DNA of 64,000 nucleotides from Nocardioides sp. JS614 (lineage in GTDB: Bacteria; Actinomycetota; Actinomycetes; Propionibacteriales; Nocardioidaceae), in contig NC_008699.1 of assembly GCF_000015265.1 (NCBI RefSeq), positions 4,030,001-4,094,000 on the forward strand, read 5' to 3'. A program made the position numbers and the translations under genes. Within the stretch, counting starts at the first letter, position 1. Every line of letters begins with the position of its first letter. This document shows positions 7,678 to 15,360 of this stretch, piece after piece. Below the pieces are notes generated by a model that was not told the DNA's origin, made no database searches, and was given only the letters and a program-made list of their open reading frames with translations.

Positions 7678-8607
7678 ATGAACAACGCTGGTGCTGTGAC
7701 GACAGCATCCGCGCTCGCCCGCAGCCGCCCGATGCCGCGGTGGGCGCGCGGCATCCTCGAGCTGGTCCTGATCCTCGCCCTCTGGGTCGTCTACAGCCTG
7801 GCCCGGCTCCTCGCCGACACCGACATGGGCCCGGCCCTGCGCCGCGCCGACGAGCTCTTGCACCTCGAGGGCCTGATCGGGATCCAGTGGGAGGTCCCGC
7901 TCAACCAGCTGTTCAGCGACCACCGGGTGCTCGGCCTGGCCGGCAGCTACTGGTACGCCACCCTCCACTACGTCGTCACCGCCGGCGTGCTGATCTGGCT
8001 GTGGCGGCTCGGCGCCGACCGCTATGGGCCCGCCCGCCGGGCCCTGGTGATCGGCACCCTGATGGGCCTGATGGCCTACATCTCGCTGCCGACCGCGCCG
8101 CCGCGCTTCATCGGTGGGTACGTCGACATCCTCAGCCTGCACGCGGCCGACGGCTGGTGGGGCGCTGACGCCTCGGCGCCCCGCGGCCTGGGCGGGCTGA
8201 CCAACGAGCTCGCGGCCTTCCCCTCGCTGCACGCCGGCTGGTCGCTGTGGGTCGCGCTCGCCCTGCAGATCTACGCCACCCGCAAATGGGTGCGCGTGCT
8301 CGGCTGGCTCTACGCCCTGGGCACCGCCGTCGTCATCGTCGGCACCGGCAACCACTGGGTGATCGACGCGATCGTGGGCTGGATGGTCATCCTCGCGGGC
8401 TGGGCCGCGGCCGAAGCGATCGGCCGGGTCCGGCTCCGGCACGCCCTGGGCCACCTGCTGCGACGACTGCGCCGGCGCGAGCCCGGCCTGGTGCTCACGG
8501 CCGCACCGGTCCAGACCACCTCTCGCGATGACGCGGCGGCGCAGGCCCCGTGCCCCGATGACGCGGTGGCGCAGGCCGCCGGGCGGCTGGTCGACTCCGA
8601 GCAGTGA
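7678..8607 (+). CDS. PAP2-family membrane phosphatase (inositol-phosphoceramide-synthase-like)
   Basis: 309-residue polytopic membrane protein with about six hydrophobic helices. Seen: the PAP2 signature split as L-P-T-A-P-P-R-F, F-P-S-L-H-A-G-W and G-N-H-W-V-I-D-A-I-V-G, the last two carrying the family catalytic His residues and an Asp. Members of this AUR1-like branch transfer or hydrolyse lipid phosphate groups at the membrane. The ATG at 7678 is preceded by CAGGGAGGTTGC; an alternative ATG at 7660 lacks such a site. The C-terminus carries a degenerate duplicated Asp-Asp-Ala-x-A-Q-A segment. Confidence 0.85.
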   Translation: MNNAGAVTTASALARSRPMPRWARGILELVLILALWVVYSLARLLADTDMGPALRRADELLHLEGLIGIQWEVPLNQLFSDHRVLGLAGSYWYATLHYVVTAGVLIWLWRLGADRYGPARRALVIGTLMGLMAYISLPTAPPRFIGGYVDILSLHAADGWWGADASAPRGLGGLTNELAAFPSLHAGWSLWVALALQIYATRKWVRVLGWLYALGTAVVIVGTGNHWVIDAIVGWMVILAGWAAAEAIGRVRLRHALGHLLRRLRRREPGLVLTAAPVQTTSRDDAAAQAPCPDDAVAQAAGRLVDSEQ

Positions 8608-8702
8608 CCCGGCGCCCCCGTCCGGAGTGACGGCCGGGTGAACATACGGTGCTCACACCGGTGAGCCCGTGCCCCGGCACCCGGTGCGTCGTTCATTGAG
8701 GC

Positions 8703-10415
8703 GTGACCACCCTCGATCGCCGTACCCTCCTCGCCACCGGCACCGCCGGCGCCGCGACGCTCGCCGTCGCCACCGGCCTCGACGGGCCCGCGGGCGCCGC
8801 CGCACCCACCGGCGCCGCGGACGACCCGCGCGCGAGCGGCCGGGTGTTCCGACACGGGGTCGCCTCCGGCGACCCGCTTCCCGACGCCGTGCTGATCTGG
8901 ACCCGGGTGACGCCGACCGCCGCGAGCCGGCCGGGGTCGGGCCACGGCCCCCGGGTCGAGGTCCGCTGGGAGGTGGCGCGCGACGCCGACTTCCGCCGGG
9001 TGGTGCGCCGCGGCAGGTTCCAGACCGGGCCGAGCCGCGATCACACGGTCAAGGTCGACGTCACCGGGCTGGAGCCGGCGACCTGGTACCACTACCGCTT
9101 CCGGTACGACGACGCCGTCAGCCCGGTCGGCCGGGCCCGCACCGCCCCGGCGAGCGACGCCAGCCCGGACCACCTGCGCTTCGGCGTCGTGTCGTGCGCG
9201 AACCTGCAGGCGGGCTGGTTCTCCGCCTACCGGGGCCTTGCCGCGCGCGACGACCTGCACGCCGTGCTGCACCTCGGCGACTACCTCTACGAGTACGGCC
9301 CCGGCGAGTATGGCTACGGGATCGACGACGAGGACATCCGCTCGCACCAGCCGGCCCACGAGATGCTCACGCTGGCCGACTACCGCCAGCGGCACGCCCA
9401 GTACAAGCAGGACCCGGATCTGCAGGCGCTGCACGCGAAGTACCCGTGGGTGATCACCTGGGACGACCACGAGGTGACCAACGACGCCTATCGCGAGGGC
9501 GCCGAGAACCACAACCCCGACCTCGGCGAGGGCGACTTCCACCGGCGCCGCGCCCGGGCGCATCGCGCCTACGACGAGTGGATGCCGGTGCGCATGGACG
9601 GCACCGCCGGGCTGCGCGACGGCGACCGGTTGTTCCGGCGGCTGCAGTTCGGCCGGCTGGCGGAGATCAGCATGCTCGACCTGCGCACCTACCGCGACGA
9701 GCAGGTCGCACGCCCGCTCCCCGAGCCGCTCCCGGTGGCCGACGCGGCGGTGAGCGACCCCGACCGCACCATCGTGGGCCGCCAGCAGCTCGACTGGCTC
9801 AAGCAGTCGCTCTCGCGCGGTCGCGCGCAGTGGAAGATCATCGGCAACCCGGTGATGATCGCGCCGGTGGACTTCGGCGGGCTCCCCGACGAGCTGATCG
9901 ACCCGGTCAACGACGTCACCGGGCTGCTCCCCCGCGACGGCCTGCCCTACAACGTCGACCAGTGGGACGGGTACACCGACGACCGCCGCGAGGTCTTCAC
10001 GCACATCCGCGACCACCAGGTGAGCGACGCGCTGTTCGTGACCGGCGACATCCACTCCGGCTGGGCGTGCGAGCTGCCGTACGACGCCTCAACGTACCCA
10101 GCCGGCGACTCCGCGGGCGTGGAGTTCGTGTGCTCGTCGGTCACCTCGAACAACCTCAAGGACCTCACCGGCACGCCCGCGCACACCACGAGCACCGCGG
10201 TCGAGCAGACGATCCTGGCCAACAACCGGCACATCAAGTACCTCAACTTCGACGACCACGGCTTCTCCGTCCTGGACGTGACGCCGCTGCGCGCGCAGAT
10301 GGACTGGTACGTCATCGGCGACCGCGCCGACCGGGACACCTCGATCACCTGGTCGGTCTCCTACGCGACCCGCACCGGCACCGGCCGGGTCGAGCAGGTC
10401 GGGGAGCCGGTGTGA
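8703..10415 (+). CDS. phoD: Tat-exported alkaline phosphatase D (PhoD family)
   Basis: Secreted phosphodiesterase/phosphomonoesterase that releases phosphate outside the cell. 570 residues starting at a GTG; the N-terminus has a twin-arginine signal (D-R-R-T-L-L, then a hydrophobic stretch to about residue 35). A PhoD N-terminal beta domain covers about 45-145, then the metallophosphatase domain with G-D-Y-L-Y-E-Y, W-D-D-H-E and G-D-I-H-S metal-site motifs. The stop overlaps the GTG of the next phosphoesterase by 4 nt, so the pair is translationally coupled. No Pho box was recognised in the 95-bp upstream gap, which has a short GCTCAC/GTGAGC inverted repeat at 8651-8666. Confidence 0.9.
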   Translation: MTTLDRRTLLATGTAGAATLAVATGLDGPAGAAAPTGAADDPRASGRVFRHGVASGDPLPDAVLIWTRVTPTAASRPGSGHGPRVEVRWEVARDADFRRVVRRGRFQTGPSRDHTVKVDVTGLEPATWYHYRFRYDDAVSPVGRARTAPASDASPDHLRFGVVSCANLQAGWFSAYRGLAARDDLHAVLHLGDYLYEYGPGEYGYGIDDEDIRSHQPAHEMLTLADYRQRHAQYKQDPDLQALHAKYPWVITWDDHEVTNDAYREGAENHNPDLGEGDFHRRRARAHRAYDEWMPVRMDGTAGLRDGDRLFRRLQFGRLAEISMLDLRTYRDEQVARPLPEPLPVADAAVSDPDRTIVGRQQLDWLKQSLSRGRAQWKIIGNPVMIAPVDFGGLPDELIDPVNDVTGLLPRDGLPYNVDQWDGYTDDRREVFTHIRDHQVSDALFVTGDIHSGWACELPYDASTYPAGDSAGVEFVCSSVTSNNLKDLTGTPAHTTSTAVEQTILANNRHIKYLNFDDHGFSVLDVTPLRAQMDWYVIGDRADRDTSITWSVSYATRTGTGRVEQVGEPV

Positions 10416-11734
10416 GCGGCCCGGTCGCGGCCGACCGCCGTACCTTCCTCAAGGCGGGCGCCGCCGGGCTGGTCTTCTCCACGGTCGCCGGCGCCCCGGC
10501 GCTCGCAGCTGCCGGGCGCAGCCCCCGACGCGCCTACGTGCTGGTCGTCGACGGCTGCCGGCCCGACGAGATCGACAGCGGCCTGACGCCGAACCTGGCG
10601 GCGCTGCGCGACGGTGGGCTCCGGTTCCCGCAGGCGTCGTCGATGCCGGTCATGGAGACGATCCCCAACCACGTGATGATGATGACCGGGCTGCGCCCCG
10701 ACCGCACCGGGGTGCCCGCGAACTCCGTCTTCGACCGCGGGCTCGGCGAGGTGCGCACCCTCGACCGGCCCTCGGACATCCGGTGCGGAACGCTGCTGGG
10801 CCGGCTCGGCCGGCGCGGCCTCACCACCGGCACGGTGCTCTCCAAGACCTACCTGTACGGCGTCTTCGGCGGCCGTCCCACACACCGCTGGGAGCCCAGC
10901 CCGACGCTGCCGATCACCGACCACGCCCCCGACGCGCTCACCATCGACGCCGCGATCACGATGCTCGAGGAGTACGACCCGAACCTGATGTTCGTCAACC
11001 TCGGCGACATCGACCGGTTCGGGCACGCCGACCTCACCGGCACCACGCTGCGCGTCGCCCGCCGGCTCGCACTGGCCGACACCGACCTGCAGGTCCAGCG
11101 GTTCCTCGACGCGCTGAAGGCCCAGGGGCTCTGGGACCGGTCGATCGTGATCGTGCTGGCGGACCACTCGATGGACTGGTCGACCCCGGACCGGTTGATC
11201 GGCCTGACCGGGCCGCTCACCGCAGACCCGCTGCTCGCCGGGCGGGTCCAGATCGCCGACAACGGCGGCGCCGACCTCCTGTACTGGACCGGCCCCGATA
11301 CCCAGCGCGCCGAGGCGATCGAACGGATGCGGACCATCGCGCGGGCCCAGGAGGGGGTGCTCGCGGCGTACGCACGCACCGCCCCCTGGCTGCGCCTGGG
11401 ACCGGAGGCCGGTGACGTCGTAGTGTTCTGCCAGGCCGGCTGGCGGTTCAGCGAGCCGGACCCCACCGCGAACCCGATCCCCGGCAACCACGGCCACCCG
11501 GCCACCCGGTCGATCCCGTTCTTCGTCGGCGGCGGCCACCCCGACGTACCCCGACGCACCGCGTCCTCGCGGGTCGCCCGCACCATCGACGTCGCCCCCA
11601 CCGTCGCCGCGTTCTTCGGCGCCGGCGCGCCGAAGGGCGGGTACGACGGCCGCAACCTGCTCCCCCGCACCCCACGACAGCAACCGGTGATCGAGATCGT
11701 GGAGGTCCCCGCACCCCACGCCGGCCACCGGTGA
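10412..11734 (+). CDS. Tat-exported alkaline phosphatase superfamily protein (nucleotide pyrophosphatase/phosphodiesterase type)
   Basis: 440 residues from a GTG that overlaps the phoD stop. A twin-arginine signal (A-D-R-R-T-F-L-K, then a hydrophobic stretch ending in A-L-A-A-A) is followed by a type I phosphodiesterase fold: V-V-D-G-C-R-P-D near the start, the nucleophile region S-M-P-V-M-E-T-I-P-N-H, D-I-D-R-F-G-H, A-D-H-S-M and N-H-G-H. These fit the two-metal site of NPP-type enzymes that cleave phosphodiester or pyrophosphate bonds. The last roughly 15 codons (V-I-E-I-V-E-V-P-A-P) are repeated just past the stop and belong to the following repeat region. Confidence 0.85.
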   Translation: MSGPVAADRRTFLKAGAAGLVFSTVAGAPALAAAGRSPRRAYVLVVDGCRPDEIDSGLTPNLAALRDGGLRFPQASSMPVMETIPNHVMMMTGLRPDRTGVPANSVFDRGLGEVRTLDRPSDIRCGTLLGRLGRRGLTTGTVLSKTYLYGVFGGRPTHRWEPSPTLPITDHAPDALTIDAAITMLEEYDPNLMFVNLGDIDRFGHADLTGTTLRVARRLALADTDLQVQRFLDALKAQGLWDRSIVIVLADHSMDWSTPDRLIGLTGPLTADPLLAGRVQIADNGGADLLYWTGPDTQRAEAIERMRTIARAQEGVLAAYARTAPWLRLGPEAGDVVVFCQAGWRFSEPDPTANPIPGNHGHPATRSIPFFVGGGHPDVPRRTASSRVARTIDVAPTVAAFFGAGAPKGGYDGRNLLPRTPRQQPVIEIVEVPAPHAGHR

Positions 11735-12190
11735 TCGAGCTCGTCGAGATCCCCGCACCCGCGCAGGGCGGCGACCACCCCCGGCTGACCTCGGTGGTCA
11801 CCGCCCTGCCTTCACTTCCGGGGTCTCGACAACGCTCGCTGGCGCTCGCTGCTCGACCACCGGAGGACACCCACGCCGGGCGGCGACCACCGCCAACCCG
11901 GTGTGGTCACCGCCCTGCCTTCACTTCCGGGGTCTCGACGACGCTCGCTGGCGCTCGCTACTCGACCGACGGCGGCCACCCGCGCCGGGCGGCGACCACC
12001 CCCGGCTGCCCTCGGTGGTCACCGCCCTGCCTTCACTTCCGGGGTCTCGACAACGCTCGCTGGCGCTCGCTGCTCGACCACCGGTGGACACCCGCGCAGG
12101 GCGGCGACCACCCCCGGCTGACCTCGGTGGTCACCGCCCTGCCTTCACTACCGGGGTCGCGACCCGGTTGCTGCGCAACCCGCTCGACCG
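11735..12190. repeat. Tandem array of about four ~112-bp GC-rich repeats
   Basis: The segment GGTCACCGCCCTGCCTTCAC recurs at 11796, 11905, 12017 and 12129, spacings 109, 112 and 112. The first three are followed by a hairpin-prone stretch running from a GGGGTCTCGAC into repeats of CGCTCGCTGGCG and then CTCGACC; the fourth has diverged after TTCACTACCGGGGTCGCGAC. The head copies the 3' end of the preceding gene (GGTGATCGAG.TCGT.GAG.TCCCCGCACCC). It has the look of a tandemly expanded REP-like element. No gene is supported in 11735-12262. Confidence 0.8.
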
Positions 12191-12262
12191 ACGACGGCAC
12201 CGACACCGGGCAGGCCGAGCGAGGATCACCGGATCCGCGGCCCGGCGTGGTTCAGTAGTCCG

Positions 12263-13735
12263 GTGCGTCTGCGTCGTGTCCTCGTCCTGGCCGCGACCGC
12301 CGCGGTCGCCGGCTCGCTGCTGGGTGTCGTGCCCGCGCAGGCGGCCCCGGACAGCACCCCGGCGGGAGCGCGGGCACTGGCCGAGGCGCGGGCGGTGCTC
12401 GGGGGCGAGAGCCACCGCGACGCGACCCTGACGCTGCGCGAGCTGCGCCGGCACCGCGACGCCCTGTCCGCGGACGACCGGGCGAGCGCCGACCGGCTCC
12501 TGGCCCGGCCGAGCACCGGACGCACCAGCTGCTTCACCACCGTGTGCGTGCACTGGTCGGCCAGCGGCCCGAACAAGGCGACCGCCGGGTACGTCGACGA
12601 GGTCGCCAGCACCGCCGAGCACGTGTTGTCGACGTACGCCGCCGCCGGCTATCGCGCCCCGGAGAGCGACGGGACCCGCGGCGGGAACGGGCTGCTCGAC
12701 ATCTACCTGCAGGACCTGGGCGCCCAGGGCCTGTACGGCTACTGCGACAGCGACGGTCAGCCACCCGTGAACGGCCCCTACGACACGTGGGCGTACTGCG
12801 CCTTCGACAACGACTACCGCGAGTTCCCCGCCCACACCCCCGTGCAGAACCTGCAGGTGACCGCGGCCCACGAGCTCTTCCACGCCGTCCAGTTCGCCTA
12901 CGACTACTTCGAGGACGGGTGGTTCATGGAGGCCACCGCCACCTGGGCCGAGGACGAGCTCTACGACGACGTCGACGACAACCTGCAGTACCTCGCCCAG
13001 AGCCCGCTCACCCAGCCGGCGCGGTCGATGGACCACTTCGAGTCCTACGGCCTGCGGCAGTACGGCGACTGGATCTTCTTCCGCTACCTGACCGAGAACC
13101 TCCCCGGCCGCAAGGGCGGGCTGCCCACCCTGGTGCGCGACGTCTGGGAGCAGGCCGACGGCGCCAAGGGCGGTCCCGACGACTACTCCATCCAGGCCGT
13201 GGCCCACGTCCTCGCCGAGCGCGGCACCAGCCTGCGTGACACCTGGGCGGCGTTCGCCGACGCGAACCGCCGCCCCGGCACGTCGTACCGCGAAGGCCGG
13301 GTCAACAAGTACCCGACGGCGTCCCCAGCCCGCACGATCGCGCTCACCGGCCGCCAGCGGGACACCGGCTGGACGACCCGACGGGTCGACCACCTGGCCA
13401 GCACCACCTACCGGATCACCCGGGCCGTGAAGATGAAGGCCCGCCGGCTGCGGCTGCGGCTGGACCTGCCGCGCACCGAGCGCGGGTCGGGTGCGGTCGC
13501 CACCGTCTACCGCACCGAGGGCCGGCCCGAGCCGGTGCCGCTGCAGCTCTCGGCACGCGGCAACGCGACCCGGTCCGTGGCCTTTGGCCGGGACGTGAGG
13601 TACGTCGAGGTGACCCTCGCGAACGCGGGTGTGGCCTACCGGTGCTGGCGCCGGACCGACACGGGCTACTCCTGCCGGGGCCGCTCGGAGGACGACGACC
13701 TGCCGATGCGGCTCCGGGCGGTCGCGCTGCGATAG
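12263..13735 (+). CDS. Secreted HExxH zinc metalloprotease (MXAN_6640-like), copy 1
   Basis: 490 residues from a GTG. A Sec signal peptide (about 1-28, ending A-Q-A-A-P) is followed by an Ala/Arg-rich propeptide-like helix region and a catalytic region with A-A-H-E-L-F-H-A-V-Q (HExxH zinc motif near residue 211) and a downstream E-A-T-A-T-W-A-E-D that can give the third ligand Glu. Several paired Cys suggest disulfides, as expected outside the cell. The C-terminal about 120 residues look like a beta-sandwich. It is followed after 47 bp by a clear paralogue. Family naming is from resemblance to putative metalloproteases of this type; the substrate is unknown. Confidence 0.78.
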   Translation: MRLRRVLVLAATAAVAGSLLGVVPAQAAPDSTPAGARALAEARAVLGGESHRDATLTLRELRRHRDALSADDRASADRLLARPSTGRTSCFTTVCVHWSASGPNKATAGYVDEVASTAEHVLSTYAAAGYRAPESDGTRGGNGLLDIYLQDLGAQGLYGYCDSDGQPPVNGPYDTWAYCAFDNDYREFPAHTPVQNLQVTAAHELFHAVQFAYDYFEDGWFMEATATWAEDELYDDVDDNLQYLAQSPLTQPARSMDHFESYGLRQYGDWIFFRYLTENLPGRKGGLPTLVRDVWEQADGAKGGPDDYSIQAVAHVLAERGTSLRDTWAAFADANRRPGTSYREGRVNKYPTASPARTIALTGRQRDTGWTTRRVDHLASTTYRITRAVKMKARRLRLRLDLPRTERGSGAVATVYRTEGRPEPVPLQLSARGNATRSVAFGRDVRYVEVTLANAGVAYRCWRRTDTGYSCRGRSEDDDLPMRLRAVALR

Positions 13736-13782
13736 CCCGATCGGGTCATGCGGCCCGGAGCAACCCGTAGTTGGCTGGTCAC

Positions 13783-15360
13783 GTGTCCATTCACCGTCTC
13801 CACACCCGCTTCCAGGCCCGCCTCGTCGTCCCCGCCTGCCTCGCCGTCCTGCTCACCGGCGGGCTGATCGCCGGCCTCCCCGCAGCGAGCGGCGCACCCG
13901 GCGACCCGTCGGGAGCGGCCGGCAAGACGACCGCCTCCCGGACCGAGGCCCGGGCCGCGCTCGCCGACGCGCGGGCGGTACTCGCCGGGGACGCGGCGCC
14001 GGCGGCAGACGCGACGATGACGCTGCTCCGGCTCTGGCAGCTGCGCGGTGAGCTCACCGGCGCCGACCGGGCCGCGGCGGACCGGCTCCTGTCCCGCCCC
14101 GACGCGACGCAGGACGCGTGCACGGCGGACAACTGCTACCACTGGGTGACCACCGGCCCGGACGCGGTGCCGACGGGTGACCTGGACGGCGACGGCGTCC
14201 CGGACTACGTCCAGGACGTGATGGACATCGTCGACGGCGTGCACGACACCTACGTCGGCGCCGGCTACCGGGCGCCGAAGACCGACGGCGCGATCGGCGG
14301 GAGCCCGAACACCGACATCTACCTCGCGGACGTCGGCAGCGACAACCTCTACGGCTACTGCACGAGCGACGCACCGAACCCGCCCAGCGGCGGTCCCTAT
14401 GACGCCTGGGCCTACTGCGTCCTCGACAACGACTACGACCCGAGCCAGTTCCCCACCAACACCCCGCTGGAGAACCTCCAGGTCACCGCGGCCCACGAGT
14501 ACTTCCACGCCGTCCAGTTCGGCTACGACGCACTCGAGGACAGCTGGCTGATGGAGGCCACCGCCACCTGGGCCGAGGACGAGCTCTACGACGACGTCAA
14601 CGACAACCTGCAGTACCTGTCGGAGAGTCCGCTGAAGAAGCCCGGCCAGCCGCTGGACACCTTCAACGACGCCGGCGCGCAGTACGGCACCTGGATCTTC
14701 TTCCGGTTCCTCACCGAGTGGGCGACCGACGCCGAGGGCGGCATGCCCACGCTGGTGCGCGACATCTGGCGGTACGCCGACGGTGCCGCCGGCGGCCAGG
14801 ACGACTACTCGATGCAGGCGCTGTCCCGGGTCCTGGCAGAGCGAGGGTCCACCCTGCCGGTGATGCTCGCGACGTTCGCGACCGCGAACCGGGCACCCGC
14901 GCTCTGGTACGACGAGGGCGCCGCCAACCACTACCCGGTCGCCGCACCCGGCGGTACCTTCCGGCTCAGCACGTCGAAGAAGGACAGCGGCTGGAAGGCC
15001 GCCCGCCTCGCCCACCTGAGCAGCGTCACCGCCCGCTTCGTGCCGGGCACCGGGCTGGGCTCGTCCACCTGGAAGCTGAAGGTGACCCTCGACCTGCCCG
15101 ACGCCGCCACGAAGCCCGCCGCCGTCGTCACGGTGTACCCGAAGGCGGGCGCTCCCACCGCCACGCTGGTCCCGCTGAGCTCCAGCGGAGCGGGGACCCG
15201 CAAGGTCGCCTTCGGCTCGACCCGCGTGAAGTACGTCGAGGTCACCCTCGTGAACGCCGGCAGCCGCTACGACTGCTGGACGGGCGGCGCCTACTCGTGC
15301 CAGGGCAGCTCGCTCGACGACGGCCGCAAGGTGCTGATGCGGGCGCAGGCGGTCAGGTAG
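13783..15360 (+). CDS. Secreted HExxH zinc metalloprotease (MXAN_6640-like), copy 2
   Basis: 525 residues from a GTG at 13783 (a TTG at 13771 is possible). Signal peptide to about residue 36. The catalytic part matches copy 1 almost word for word: T-A-A-H-E-Y-F-H-A-V-Q-F-G-Y-D, E-A-T-A-T-W-A-E-D-E-L-Y-D-D-V, N-L-Q-Y-L. Unlike copy 1 it carries D-L-D-G-D-G-V-P-D-Y-V before the catalytic domain, a calcium-binding-loop-like motif. The N- and C-terminal thirds have diverged more. The stop overlaps the convergent helicase stop by 8 bp. Tandem duplication is the simplest origin. Confidence 0.78.
   Translation: MSIHRLHTRFQARLVVPACLAVLLTGGLIAGLPAASGAPGDPSGAAGKTTASRTEARAALADARAVLAGDAAPAADATMTLLRLWQLRGELTGADRAAADRLLSRPDATQDACTADNCYHWVTTGPDAVPTGDLDGDGVPDYVQDVMDIVDGVHDTYVGAGYRAPKTDGAIGGSPNTDIYLADVGSDNLYGYCTSDAPNPPSGGPYDAWAYCVLDNDYDPSQFPTNTPLENLQVTAAHEYFHAVQFGYDALEDSWLMEATATWAEDELYDDVNDNLQYLSESPLKKPGQPLDTFNDAGAQYGTWIFFRFLTEWATDAEGGMPTLVRDIWRYADGAAGGQDDYSMQALSRVLAERGSTLPVMLATFATANRAPALWYDEGAANHYPVAAPGGTFRLSTSKKDSGWKAARLAHLSSVTARFVPGTGLGSSTWKLKVTLDLPDAATKPAAVVTVYPKAGAPTATLVPLSSSGAGTRKVAFGSTRVKYVEVTLVNAGSRYDCWTGGAYSCQGSSLDDGRKVLMRAQAVR

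Noticed and set aside
11735..12190. CRISPR-like array
   Set aside because: The units are about 112 bp, repeat and spacer are not distinct because almost the whole unit is repeated, and no cas gene is near.
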